Positions 1 to 7,294 of a stretch of DNA of 13,757 bases are shown piece by piece (the stretch's first letter is position 1; the number at the start of each line of letters is the position of its first letter). The stretch is from Accumulibacter sp. (GTDB lineage Bacteria > Pseudomonadota > Gammaproteobacteria > Burkholderiales > Rhodocyclaceae). Location: positions 1 through 13,757 of the forward strand of contig JAISDL010000215.1 in assembly GCA_031264825.1 (NCBI GenBank). The letters are read 5' to 3'. The notes under the pieces are model-generated. The model was not told the DNA's origin and searched no databases. It saw only the letters and a list, made by a program, of their open reading frames with translations. The position numbers and the translations under genes are program-made.

Positions 1-126
1 CGCTCGAGCTTTTACGCCATGTCGGTCTTCCAGCTCTCCGAAGCTCTGCGGGCGGCAAAAAATTCCAACGCGAAGGCAAAGCCCGCGCAAAAGAAGGCGC
101 CCCGTCCCGCACGGCGGAAGACGTAG
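1..126 (+). CDS. C-terminal tail of an unidentified protein (5' end outside window)
   Basis: Frame 1 is open from the first base to a TAG at 124-126 and encodes 41 residues. A short ordinary segment (FYAMSVFQLSEALRAAKN) is followed by a Lys/Ala/Pro/Arg-rich tail ending ARRKT. Such basic, Ala/Pro-rich tails occur at the C-termini of many nucleic-acid-binding proteins, but this is not enough to name a family. The stop lies 13 bases from the rpoS stop on the other strand, so the two genes would be convergent and tightly packed. An open frame this short could also be chance in GC-rich DNA. No terminator is visible between the two stops. Confidence 0.45.
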   Translation, partial: RSSFYAMSVFQLSEALRAAKNSNAKAKPAQKKAPRPARRKT

Positions 127-139
127 GCAGTACGCGGAA

Positions 140-1087
140 TCAGGAAAGATTTTCCGGCGTCAGTCCGCCGTGCTTGATCGCGCGGCGGAGGCGTTCGATC
201 GCTTCGATCTGAATCTGGCGGACGCGCTCGCGCGTCAAGCCGAGTTCGGCGGAAACTTCGTCGAAGGTTCCGGGTTCCACGCCGCCCAAGCCGTAGCGGC
301 GCGACAACACGACGCGTTGCTTTTCCGGCAGTTCCGCAACCCATTGATTGACGAGGCGGATCACCTCGCGGAGGCGATAAGTATCTTCCGGGCCGTTCGT
401 GGCTTCGTCCATGATCACATCGACGATCGTATGCTTGGGGTCGTCGGCGTTGACCGGCGCGTCGAGCGAAACCTCGTGCTCGCTGAGCGAGAGCGCGCGG
501 CGAACCTCCTCGACCGAACAATCGGCCAGGTGCGCGACCTGTTCCAGCGAAGGCTTTTTCCCCGTTTCCGCTTCGAGATGGCGGAGCGCCCTCATGATCA
601 GGTTGATTTCGCGTGAAATGTGCGCGGGGAGCCGAACCGTTCGCGCATCGTTTGCGATCGCGCGTTCGATGCCTTGGCGAATCCACCACGTCGCGTAGGT
701 CGAAAAGCGGAAACCGCGCGACGGATCGAATTTTTCAATCGCGCGAATCAGGCCGAGGTTGCCCTCCTCGATCAGGTCGATCAGCGGAATCCCATGATTC
801 AGGTAGTGTTTGGCGATATTGACGACGAGGCGCAGGTTGTGCTCGATCATTTTTTGGCGCGCGTCGAAGTCCCCCTTGCGCGCAAGGCTGGCGCACTCGT
901 ATTCTTCCTTCGGGGAAAACAGCGGCTTCGCGCCGATTTCGCTGAGGTAATACTGCGTTACGTCGTTGAGCAGGCCGAGTTCGGGCGCAAGAGAACCCTC
1001 CGGCGGCGCTTCAGACTCGCTGTCGAGCGCCGCCCACGTTTCCGGCGCTTCGTTTTCCTCGGAAGCGCCAAATCCGGAAATGCTCAC
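140..1087 (-). CDS. rpoS: RNA polymerase sigma factor RpoS (sigma-38)
   Basis: General-stress and stationary-phase sigma factor of the sigma-70 family, 315 residues, a usual RpoS length. Region 1.2 covers about residues 41-74 (NDVTQYYLSEIG). Region 2 covers about 79-150 and includes the core-binding NLRLVV segment and the promoter-melting and -10-recognition stretch RFSTYATWWIRQGIERAI (127-144). Region 3 follows with RLPAHISREIN (152-162). Region 4 carries a helix-turn-helix at about 274-300 (LGLTRERVRQIQIEAIERLR). The short acidic N-terminus and immediate linkage to nlpD argue for RpoS rather than RpoD or RpoH. The start is GTG at 1085-1087; its bases overlap the nlpD stop as GTGA, suggesting translational coupling. 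The next in-frame Met is residue 80, inside region 2, so the GTG start is favoured. In enterobacteria rpoS is also transcribed from within nlpD; I did not identify such a promoter here. Confidence 0.96.
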   Translation of the reverse strand: MSISGFGASEENEAPETWAALDSESEAPPEGSLAPELGLLNDVTQYYLSEIGAKPLFSPKEEYECASLARKGDFDARQKMIEHNLRLVVNIAKHYLNHGIPLIDLIEEGNLGLIRAIEKFDPSRGFRFSTYATWWIRQGIERAIANDARTVRLPAHISREINLIMRALRHLEAETGKKPSLEQVAHLADCSVEEVRRALSLSEHEVSLDAPVNADDPKHTIVDVIMDEATNGPEDTYRLREVIRLVNQWVAELPEKQRVVLSRRYGLGGVEPGTFDEVSAELGLTRERVRQIQIEAIERLRRAIKHGGLTPENLS

Positions 1088-1944
1088 TGCGCCCGCGCAG
1101 GCAGATATTTGAGCGGATCGAGCGCCTGACCGTTATTGCGGACTTCAAAATGAAGTATGACCTTTCCGGCCTCGGTTCGACCCATTTCCGCTATTTTTTG
1201 CCCGCGTGAAACCGATTGCTTCTCCTTGACCAAAATCTTGCTGTTGTGCGCATAAACGGTCACCAATTTCGCGCCGTGACTGACGATGACCATATTGCCG
1301 TAACCGCGAAGCGTATTGCTGACGAGAATCACCCGACCGGCTTCCGCGGCGTTGATCGGCGCGCCGATGCGCCCGCCGATATCGATCCCTTTGTTGTCGT
1401 TCCCGTTGTAATTCTGAAGAACTTTCCCGTCGGCGGGCCAGACCCAGCGGCTTTCATCGACGGCGACCGGCGGCGTCGCTTCGGCCCTCGTTTCGCCGTT
1501 TCCCCCGCGCGCTTTTGCCAGCGCCTCGTCGGAATACGCTTCTTTTCCGGCTTTCGGTTCGGTCTTGAGCGCGGCGGTCGCCGCAGGCGCTCCAGAGGTA
1601 TCCAGAGGCCGCGACTCGACCGTACCCGCCTCAGTCCCGACCGGCTCGGCGACTGCCGCGGGCGTGGACACAGGCGCGACCGGTATTTTCAGCGTCTGCC
1701 CGACCGCGAGTTGGTCCGGGTTTTCGATATTGTTGGCGGCGGCGAGTTCGCGGGGGTTGAGCCCGTATTCGCGGGAAATGCTGTAGAGCGTGTCACCGCG
1801 TTTGACGACGTAGATATTCTGCGGCACCGTCGACGACGGCTGGTCGCCCGGCCCGACCACCGGCGCGGGCGGCTGGTCGACGCACCCGGACAAGGCAGAC
1901 AGAAACACGGCAATGAAGAGCAGTTTGGCGTAAATTTTCATCAT
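1084..1944 (-). CDS. nlpD: NlpD-type lipoprotein, LysM plus degenerate LytM/M23 domain (amidase activator)
   Basis: Outer-membrane lipoprotein expected to activate a periplasmic N-acetylmuramoyl-L-alanine amidase (AmiC type) during daughter-cell separation. A signal peptide ends in lipobox LSGC with Cys21. A LysM peptidoglycan-binding domain spans about 44-88 (VVKRGDTLYSISREYGL). A low-complexity Ala/Pro/Glu linker covers about 89-165, and an M23/LytM domain about 167-281. The zinc site is degenerate: the His four residues before Asp188 is Asn184 (NKGIDIGG), and the first His of the HxH motif is Ile263 (VILHFEVR). His233 and His265 remain. This loss is usual for NlpD/EnvC activators and implies no hydrolase activity of its own. 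The start is the ATG at 1942-1944; ATG 1939-1941 follows directly. The stop overlaps the rpoS start. The classic partners surE and pcm are not upstream; an acyltransferase gene is there instead. Confidence 0.94.
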   Translation of the reverse strand: MMKIYAKLLFIAVFLSALSGCVDQPPAPVVGPGDQPSSTVPQNIYVVKRGDTLYSISREYGLNPRELAAANNIENPDQLAVGQTLKIPVAPVSTPAAVAEPVGTEAGTVESRPLDTSGAPAATAALKTEPKAGKEAYSDEALAKARGGNGETRAEATPPVAVDESRWVWPADGKVLQNYNGNDNKGIDIGGRIGAPINAAEAGRVILVSNTLRGYGNMVIVSHGAKLVTVYAHNSKILVKEKQSVSRGQKIAEMGRTEAGKVILHFEVRNNGQALDPLKYLPARAQ

Positions 1945-2018
1945 CCGATTCCCGAAGCCGAATGGCTTTCATTTTGTGCCATTTTGCCACGTTTCAGGCA
2001 TGGATGAAAACCGCATCC

Positions 2019-2050
2019 GACGGATAAAATATTTTATATTAAATCAATAA
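2019..2050 (-). promoter_or_regulatory. AT-rich palindrome and putative nlpD-rpoS promoter region
   Basis: The 160-base gap upstream of nlpD contains a sharply AT-rich patch. It holds a perfect 14-base palindrome ATAAAATATTTTAT at 2024-2037. Read on the minus strand, a TTGATT (2047 to 2042) and TATAAA (2038 to 2033) are present but are not spaced as a standard sigma-70 promoter. This is the only promoter-like base composition before nlpD, so it is the probable control region. The exact -35/-10 assignment is unsure. Confidence 0.35.
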
Positions 2051-2059
2051 GTTACGGAA

Positions 2060-2086
2060 AAATATTTCTCCCTGAAACACCAGGGA
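2060..2086 (-). terminator. Probable intrinsic terminator of the acyltransferase gene
   Basis: TCCCTG (2069-2074) and CAGGGA (2081-2086) form a six-pair stem with a six-base loop. On the minus strand the stem is followed by GAAATATTTTTCC, a moderate T-run. It lies about 19 bases past the acyltransferase stop. The short stem makes this a modest terminator. Confidence 0.45.
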
Positions 2087-2104
2087 CACGAAAAGAAGCG
2101 CCTT

Positions 2105-3151
2105 TCACTCCTTGAATCTTGCGATTTTATGTACAAAACGGATGACCGGCTGTTCGATGTAACGGGCGGTGAGGGTCGAAATTCCGACGACGACGACGAG
2201 AAACAGGGGAATGCTCGCAATCAGCCTCAAGCCGATAAAGGCATCGAGGACTATGGCATGCACCAGGTAGATGGAATACGATATCCTTCCAAGAAAGGCG
2301 GCAACCGGCATGTGGATCGTCGTTCCGAAGAGGTGATGATGCAGGATCACCATCGCCGTTCCAGACGAAGCGAGAAGGCTCAGAAGGTACCAGGCAAGAT
2401 TCCTCGTCCCCGGATAGGGGATTGCAACGGTAAGAATCATCAACGCAAACCCGAGGATTCCCAGCCATTTCGTTTTGAGTACGTGCGGCACGGCATCCAT
2501 CCCGACCGAGACGGCGACGAGTGCGCCGAGGATGAAATGATCATAGTACAGAAGAGAAACCGACGAGACGGATACGCCCAGGAGGACCGAAATTTTCGCG
2601 CACACGCTGATCAGGGCGACGATTCCGAGAACGTGAAATACTTTCTTCGTCGCAAGACCGATCCAGAGAATGAAAGGAAAGCTGACGTAGAACCCGCATT
2701 CGGCGATGAGCGTCCATAACACGCCAAATCCGTAACCCACCCATTCGCTCGCAGTGTACTGAAACGTCAGTATCCCGAAAAACGTCCTCTCGCCTCCGCC
2801 TCCCGCCACAATTCCGAACCTGCGCGCATCGAACAGAAAGAAGTATGCCGTCATCCCGACGACCGAAAGAAAGTACATCGGGTAAATGCGCGCAATCCGC
2901 CTGACGAGAAAAATACCGATGTTTCTCGGCGTCATCATGCCTTTACGCATCAGAATGCGCGCGATCAAATAACCGCTCAGGGCGAAAAAAACGCTCACAC
3001 CGCAGGGGCCGCCCGGCGCCAAACGCGGAAGCGAATGACCGAAAACGACGGCCAAAGCCCCGAAGGCTCTCAGGCAATCGAGAAGTTCGATGCGCTCGGG
3101 CCCACCAGCTTCCGGGGCGCCGTCGAGAGAAGACGGAAAACCTCTATTCAT
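2105..3151 (-). CDS. Acyltransferase family 3 membrane protein (OafA/YrhL-like)
   Basis: Integral membrane acyltransferase that would move an acyl group (often acetyl) onto an envelope glycan such as O-antigen, exopolysaccharide or peptidoglycan; the real acceptor cannot be read from sequence. 348 residues, normal for the family, with about ten hydrophobic segments. Family motifs are in order: CLRAFGALAVVFGHS (26-40) with the conserved His39; GVSVFFALSGYLI (51-63); RRIARIYPMY (84-93); LWTLIAECGFY (145-155); SYSIYLVH (291-298) and the closing YIEQP (331-335). No SGNH esterase domain is attached. The start is ATG 3149-3151; no convincing Shine-Dalgarno sequence precedes it. It lies on the nlpD-rpoS strand but is separated from nlpD by 160 bases and a possible terminator, so co-transcription is doubtful. 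No glycan-assembly genes are adjacent. Confidence 0.9.
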   Translation of the reverse strand: MNRGFPSSLDGAPEAGGPERIELLDCLRAFGALAVVFGHSLPRLAPGGPCGVSVFFALSGYLIARILMRKGMMTPRNIGIFLVRRIARIYPMYFLSVVGMTAYFFLFDARRFGIVAGGGGERTFFGILTFQYTASEWVGYGFGVLWTLIAECGFYVSFPFILWIGLATKKVFHVLGIVALISVCAKISVLLGVSVSSVSLLYYDHFILGALVAVSVGMDAVPHVLKTKWLGILGFALMILTVAIPYPGTRNLAWYLLSLLASSGTAMVILHHHLFGTTIHMPVAAFLGRISYSIYLVHAIVLDAFIGLRLIASIPLFLVVVVGISTLTARYIEQPVIRFVHKIARFKE

Positions 3152-3326
3152 GCGGAGAGAGGATTGACTTCATGCGCCGGAACCAGGAAATTCCACCGAA
3201 AACCGTCGCCGGGGAACGAAGGGGACGACGGGCAAGACGATGGACCGGAAACCCCGCCCGTAACGCCCGACGCGATTCTCGCCGTTCAGGCAAGGGTTTC
3301 ACGACGCGCCGGGGAAGGTCTTCAAC

Positions 3327-3977
3327 TCATCGTTGTTTGTTCCAATCCCACGGCGGGATCGGATTGGGGTCGATCCAGAGTCCGCGCCTTCCTCTCCGTG
3401 CCCGTGCTTCGAGCGCTTTGAGTTGGGCGTCGACCGCATTTTCTCTTGCGACCCAGGCAACGCCGCGGCTCAACTGTTCGAGCGTCGAATCAATCGGGTT
3501 CTTATTCGGATCGGCGTAGCAGTGGACGCGCCCGACGACTTGCCTGTTTTTGTCCACCGACTCGACGACGACCTCGGCGCTTTTTTTCTCGCATATCCTG
3601 ACCAGGTAGTCCCTTGCGCGCAAACCATAGGGTTGCCTCAAACCCGGCGCGTCGATCCCGGCGAGCCTGACCTTCAACTCGACGCCGTCGGAGCGGCGGA
3701 GCGTCAGCCGGTTCCCGTCGGTCACCTCGGAAACCACACCGGAGACCACGTTCCGCGCGTCCGGCTCGGGGTCGGAAAAAACGTCGCGCACTTCGCCGCG
3801 CCCATCGTATACCGGCTCGGTACGCGCGCCCGTGGGCGCCCTGTCGGGCAAGGACGCCGATGGTGTTTCGGAGGGTTTTTCAAAGGGCTTTCCGGGCTGC
3901 CTTTCATAGACGGAAGCAAGCGGAGTGCAGGCCGCGAGGACGAACGGGAGACAGACGAGGCAAAATATCTTTTTCAT
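3327..3977 (-). CDS. Lipoprotein with degenerate staphylococcal-nuclease (SNase) domain
   Basis: 216 residues from ATG 3975-3977. This start gives a proper lipoprotein signal (MKKIFCLVCLPFVLAAC, Cys17); the longer open frame reaching 4148 runs through a repeat array and is unlikely to be translated. A Pro/Glu/Asp-rich linker covers about 20-75 and an SNase/thermonuclease fold about 78-205, ending in the family's WIDPNPIPPWDW tail (201-212). Aligned by eye with S. aureus nuclease, Arg35 (Arg104, VRLAGIDAP) and Asp40 (Asp109) are kept. Asp21 is Asn89 (DGNRL for DGDTV), Glu43 is Gly112 (DAPGL for DTPET) and Arg87 is Gln146 (DKNRQ for DKYGR). Loss of metal ligand, general base and phosphate-binding Arg suggests little or no nuclease activity and perhaps a binding role in the periplasm. 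No clear partner gene is adjacent. Family assignment is firm; function is not. Confidence 0.85.
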   Translation of the reverse strand: MKKIFCLVCLPFVLAACTPLASVYERQPGKPFEKPSETPSASLPDRAPTGARTEPVYDGRGEVRDVFSDPEPDARNVVSGVVSEVTDGNRLTLRRSDGVELKVRLAGIDAPGLRQPYGLRARDYLVRICEKKSAEVVVESVDKNRQVVGRVHCYADPNKNPIDSTLEQLSRGVAWVARENAVDAQLKALEARARRGRRGLWIDPNPIPPWDWNKQR

Positions 3978-4394
3978 ATTCGTTTCAAAAACCCATGACG
4001 TTTCAGGAATCGATCGAAACCAAGGAGGCCGAAAAAACGGATCGCGGATTATGGATCGTGAATTGTGAATTGCGGATTTTGAATTGCATCCTTCATCAAA
4101 AAATCCCTGCCATGCCACACGGCTACGCGTATGGATCGACAGGAGCAAAACACGCCCGCCGCTCAGGCGACGTGAATTATATCCCGAATTATGCGCGTTT
4201 TGTATATCTTGTAACCCCCAGACGCTCGAACGGAGCGCACGAGCCGCCCGAAAACCGCCGTCGGCGCAATCGAACGCCTAGGCACGCGGCAAACCATTCG
4301 GGAAATGGAATAAAATCTCCGGACGCTTGCGTTTTTCCAGTCTTTCTGAAATTCTAACGCCATTCTCACCGTTTTCCACGCCCCGGAGTCGCCG
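3978..4394. other. 417-base intergenic region between divergent genes
   Basis: This separates the SNase-like gene (minus) and the DUF192 gene (plus), so it must hold promoters for both. It contains the heptamer array at 4038-4086. A TAAAAT at 4311-4316 could be a -10 for the plus gene, but no matching -35 is seen 16-18 bases upstream. Open frames crossing this region have no recognisable domain. I see no RNA gene or mobile element. Confidence 0.5.
4038..4086 (+). repeat. Seven tandem degenerate heptamers (consensus YGRATYN)
   Basis: Read in steps of seven bases the sequence is CGGATCG, CGGATTA, TGGATCG, TGAATTG, TGAATTG, CGGATTT, TGAATTG. TGAATTG recurs at 4059, 4066 and 4080, and CGGATT at 4045 and 4073, all on one 7-base register. 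The array is intergenic, about 60 bases upstream of the SNase-like start. Confidence 0.75.
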
Positions 4395-4835
4395 ATGAAT
4401 CGGAAAAATTTCCGCCTCTTGTTCTTTTTTTTCGTGTTTTCGTCCCTCGCGCACGCGCAAACGTCCTTCCTCGAACTGAACGCGGGCTTTTACCGGATCG
4501 AGGCCGAGGTCGCCGCCGACCCGCAGACGCGGCAGCGGGGTCTGATGCACCGCCGGCAAATGCCCGCCAACCGGGGAATGCTTTTTGTTTTTACCGAAGC
4601 GGGGAAACACTGCATGTGGATGCGCAACACCTTCATCCCTCTTTCGGTCGCCTTCCTCGACGAGGACGCCACAATCATCAATATCGAGGACATGCGCGCG
4701 CAAACCGACGACAACCACTGCGCGGTGCGCCCCGCGCGCTACGCGCTCGAAATGAATCTCGGATGGTTTTCGGGCAAGTATATCCGCGCCGGAACACGGA
4801 TCGGCGGCCTCGAAAAAGCGCCTCGCGTACGATAG
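4395..4835 (+). CDS. Exported DUF192 family protein
   Basis: 146 residues. A Sec signal peptide (hydrophobic Leu/Phe core 7-18, cleavage after AHA near residue 21) precedes one DUF192 (COG1430) domain over about 25-138. The family signature is complete: RQRGLMHRRQMPANRGMLFVF in two parts (47-55, 56-66), CMWMRNTFIPLSVAFLD (73-89), IINIEDM (94-100), YALEMNLGWF (116-125). DUF192 is a small beta-rich domain found in periplasmic or exported proteins of bacteria and archaea; its biochemical role is not established, so none is assigned. CGGAG at 4384-4388 is a well-placed ribosome site for ATG 4395. It is followed by the octamer array and a flavin-reductase-like gene on the same strand 84 bases on, so an operon is possible but not shown. 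Confidence 0.88.
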   Translation: MNRKNFRLLFFFFVFSSLAHAQTSFLELNAGFYRIEAEVAADPQTRQRGLMHRRQMPANRGMLFVFTEAGKHCMWMRNTFIPLSVAFLDEDATIINIEDMRAQTDDNHCAVRPARYALEMNLGWFSGKYIRAGTRIGGLEKAPRVR

Positions 4836-4851
4836 CCTGGCCGAACACCCC

Positions 4852-4891
4852 CGACCCATCGACCCCACGACCTACCGACCTGCCGACCCTT
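4852..4891 (+). repeat. Five tandem degenerate octamers (CGACCYNN)
   Basis: CGACCCAT, CGACCCCA, CGACCTAC, CGACCTGC, CGACCCTT follow without gaps; CGA recurs every eight bases at 4852, 4860, 4868, 4876 and 4884. The array fills about half of the 84-base gap between the DUF192 gene and the flavoprotein gene. It is a second type of short-unit array in this window, with a different period from the heptamers. Confidence 0.7.
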
Positions 4892-4919
4892 TGAAGCTTC
4901 GTCAACCGGAGAATGAATC

Positions 4920-5492
4920 ATGCCGAAAAAATCGTTTGTCTCGTCCTTGCGTGAATTCCCGCTGGATCGCGCCTTCACCTGGTTTGAATCCGGCCCCGTC
5001 CTCCTGGTCGGTACCGCGTGCGAAGGAAAGGCCAACATCATGACAGTCAGTTGCCACATGTCGATGGGTTTTACGCCTCTTTTAGGCTGCATGCTCGGCC
5101 CGTGGAATCACACCTACGAAATTCTGCGCAAAACGCGCCGATGCGTCGTTTCGGTTCCCGGCGCCGACTTGATGGAAATCGCGGTCGACGTCGGAAATTG
5201 TTCCGGGGCCAGCGTCGACAAGTTTGCCCGTTTCGGCCTGACGTACCGCTTGGGCGAAGAGAGCGGCGCGCCGCTGATCGAAGAATGTCTCGCCAACCTT
5301 GAATGTGTCGTCAGAAAAATACCGCCGCGCGGCGGCCCGTACCAGTTTGTCCTCGAAGGCGTCCGCGCGTGGCACAACCCCGACCGTGAAGAAAAGCGCT
5401 TCTTCCACGCGCGGGGCGACGGTTTCTTCATCATCGACGGAGAAACGCTGAACCTGCGGGACCGGATGGTCAAATGGCAGGATTGCATTTGA
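4920..5492 (+). CDS. Flavin-reductase-like, FMN-binding split-barrel protein
   Basis: 190-residue cytoplasmic protein of the flavin reductase-like domain family, which binds FMN in a split beta-barrel and usually serves as an NAD(P)H:flavin oxidoreductase or supplies reduced flavin. Visible family features are the N-terminal barrel strand GPVLLVGTAC (25-34), the FMN-contacting ANIMTVSCHM (38-47), the segment MLGPWNHTYEILRKTRRCVVSVP (58-64 and 65-80), the DKFARFGLTY block (100-109) and a LANLECVV strand (124-131). There is no signal peptide or transmembrane segment. GGAGA at 4908-4912 is a good ribosome site. The electron donor and partner enzyme cannot be told: no monooxygenase or other oxidoreductase is adjacent. 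Confidence 0.85.
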   Translation: MPKKSFVSSLREFPLDRAFTWFESGPVLLVGTACEGKANIMTVSCHMSMGFTPLLGCMLGPWNHTYEILRKTRRCVVSVPGADLMEIAVDVGNCSGASVDKFARFGLTYRLGEESGAPLIEECLANLECVVRKIPPRGGPYQFVLEGVRAWHNPDREEKRFFHARGDGFFIIDGETLNLRDRMVKWQDCI

Positions 5493-5537
5493 CGGGAAAA
5501 TCGGATGGCATAACGAGAAATCCTCCGCGAAAGCCGG

Positions 5538-5543
5538 TATAAT
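5538..5543 (+). promoter_or_regulatory. Possible -10 element upstream of the MltD-type gene
   Basis: A perfect TATAAT lies 32 bases before the mltD-like start in an 83-base gap. No TTGACA-like -35 occurs at 16-18 bases upstream and there is no extended TGn, so activity would need an activator. This is a single-element match only. Confidence 0.35.
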
Positions 5544-5575
5544 TCGCCGATTCATCCGGGGAAAGACTCATACGA

Positions 5576-7210
5576 ATGACGGCACGCATCCATTTCGCCC
5601 GCCCTTTTTCGCGCAGACCGGTCGCCACGGCGATTTTTCTCGCGCTCCTCTGGCTTTCCGGTTGCACGACGCTGGAATCCCCTCCTGAAGAAACCCTCTC
5701 CGCCGAAACGGCCCCCACGGACTCCGACGCCTCGAACGCCGCCGATTCCGACGCCGCACACGCGGACATTTTTCAGCGAATGCGCGAAGGCTTCTCGATG
5801 CCGGACATCGACGACGACCTCGTCCTCCGCCACCAGGAAATCTACCTGGGTCATCCCGGCAGTTTCCGGCTGATGGTCGCGCGGAGCCGTCCCTACCTTT
5901 ACCATATCGTCGAAGAGATCGAAAAACGCGGAATGCCGACGGAACTCGCGTTGCTCCCGATGGTCGAGAGCGCCTACGACCCGATGGCGTATTCGCGCTC
6001 GAAAGCCTCCGGTCTGTGGCAATTCATTCCGTCGACGGGCCGGTATCACAAACTCGAACAGAACTGGTGGCTCGACGAGCGGCGCGACATCCTCGCCTCG
6101 ACGTCCGCCGCGCTCACTTATTTCGAAGCGCTCTACGAGCGGCACGGCGACTGGCACCTCGCGCTCGCCTCGTATAACTGGGGCGGTGGCGCCGTCGGGA
6201 AAGCCATCGCCAAAAATCAGGATCAAGGGCTTCCCACCGATTATCGAAGCCTCAGCTCGATGCCCGAAGAGACGCGAAATTACGTCCCGAAGCTCCAGGC
6301 GCTGAAAAACATTTTCAGAGACCCCGAACTTCTCGACGCGCTGGAGATTCTCCAAATCCCCAACGCGCCGTATTTCGACACGATCGACTTTGCGCCGAGC
6401 ATCGACGTCAAACTCGCCGCGTCTCTCGCCGAACTTTCCGAACAGGAATTTTTTGCGCTCAACCCCGCGCACAACCGACCGGTCATCGTCTCGAAGTCTC
6501 CGATCCTTCTTCCCGAAGGGCAGGTCGGCGTTTTTGCGAAAAACATCCGGGAACACATCGAAAAGAAGAAACCGCTTTCCTCGTGGCAACTCACCACGCT
6601 CCGCGCGGGAGAAACGCTCGACGATGTCGCCCGACGCTTCGACATGACGCTCATCGACCTGACGCGCGCGAACGACATTGGAAAAAATTTCACGCCGCGT
6701 CCCGGTTTGAGCCTTCTCGTCCGGGGAAACAAGGGCGGAGAACCGCTCACCGACGAAACGCTCTCGCGCTCCTTGCAGTTTCCCGAAAGCGAACGCGACT
6801 CCGGCTTCGTGACCGGACGCTACTACACGATCCGCAAGGGTGACACGCTACCGCTCATCGCGCGCCGGACGGGCGTTTCCGTCAAGGAAATCCGGCGTCA
6901 GAACAAGCTGCGCGGCGACCTCATCATCGCCGGAAAACGCCTCGTCATCCCACGCCCGACCGTTTCCTACGGCATCCCGTCCCGACGTCCCGCGCCCGCG
7001 TCCGTCGCGTCCTCCGCCCCGGCGTCCACGCAAAGAACGATGAACTACACAATCCGTCCGGGCGATACGCTCACGTCGATCGCTCGGCAATACCGCGTCG
7101 CCGTCGACGACCTGATGCGCTGGAATCGCGTTTCGCCGACAAAACTCCGTCCCGGGATGATTCTCCGCATCGTATTCGCGCGCATGCCGCGCGCCCAGCG
7201 CGCCCCCTGA
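5576..7210 (+). CDS. mltD: Membrane-bound lytic murein transglycosylase D, three LysM repeats
   Basis: Cleaves the MurNAc-GlcNAc bond of peptidoglycan with formation of 1,6-anhydro-MurNAc; expected to sit as a lipoprotein in the outer membrane facing the periplasm. 544 residues. Lipobox LSGC gives Cys30. A Ser/Asp/Ala-rich linker spans 31-65. The SLT (goose-lysozyme-like) domain covers about 98-215: ELALLPMVESAYDP holds catalytic Glu131, followed by SKASGLWQFIPSTGRYHKL (142-160) and ALASYNWGGGAVGKA (196-210). Three LysM domains bind glycan strands: about 338-382 (LRAGETLDDVARRF), 416-459 (IRKGDTLPLIARRTG) and 490-533 (IRPGDTLTSIARQYR). Linkers between LysM2 and LysM3 are Ala/Pro/Ser-rich. Start ATG 5576 is supported by the lipoprotein signal; GGGGAAAG upstream is a distant ribosome site. 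A hairpin follows the stop. The gene appears monocistronic. Confidence 0.95.
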   Translation: MTARIHFARPFSRRPVATAIFLALLWLSGCTTLESPPEETLSAETAPTDSDASNAADSDAAHADIFQRMREGFSMPDIDDDLVLRHQEIYLGHPGSFRLMVARSRPYLYHIVEEIEKRGMPTELALLPMVESAYDPMAYSRSKASGLWQFIPSTGRYHKLEQNWWLDERRDILASTSAALTYFEALYERHGDWHLALASYNWGGGAVGKAIAKNQDQGLPTDYRSLSSMPEETRNYVPKLQALKNIFRDPELLDALEILQIPNAPYFDTIDFAPSIDVKLAASLAELSEQEFFALNPAHNRPVIVSKSPILLPEGQVGVFAKNIREHIEKKKPLSSWQLTTLRAGETLDDVARRFDMTLIDLTRANDIGKNFTPRPGLSLLVRGNKGGEPLTDETLSRSLQFPESERDSGFVTGRYYTIRKGDTLPLIARRTGVSVKEIRRQNKLRGDLIIAGKRLVIPRPTVSYGIPSRRPAPASVASSAPASTQRTMNYTIRPGDTLTSIARQYRVAVDDLMRWNRVSPTKLRPGMILRIVFARMPRAQRAP

Positions 7211-7232
7211 CCCGACACCCTCCGCCGCCCAA

Positions 7233-7275
7233 GGGCGCCGCGTCGGCGCCCGTCTCGCATGTTCCCGGTTTTTCT
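7233..7275 (+). terminator. GC hairpin downstream of mltD
   Basis: GGGCGCC (7233-7239), loop GCGTC, GGCGCCC (7245-7251) is a perfect seven-pair GC stem 22 bases past the mltD stop. T-rich sequence (GGTTTTTC) comes only about 17 bases later, so it is an imperfect intrinsic terminator or a 3'-end stabilising hairpin. Confidence 0.45.
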
Positions 7276-7294
7276 CCATCTTCGCACGCGAGGT

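Noticed and set aside
3152..3326. Gene in the 175-base gap between the SNase-like and acyltransferase genes
   Set aside because: Open frames crossing it are short, lack domains and overlap firm genes; no hairpin or promoter stands out.
3978..4148. N-terminal extension of the SNase-like protein to 4148
   Set aside because: It would bury the lipoprotein signal peptide and is encoded by the heptamer array; MKK at 3977 is a much better start.
5552..6589. Long minus-strand open frame opposite mltD
   Set aside because: It is an Arg/Gly/Val-rich shadow of the mltD codons with no recognisable domain.
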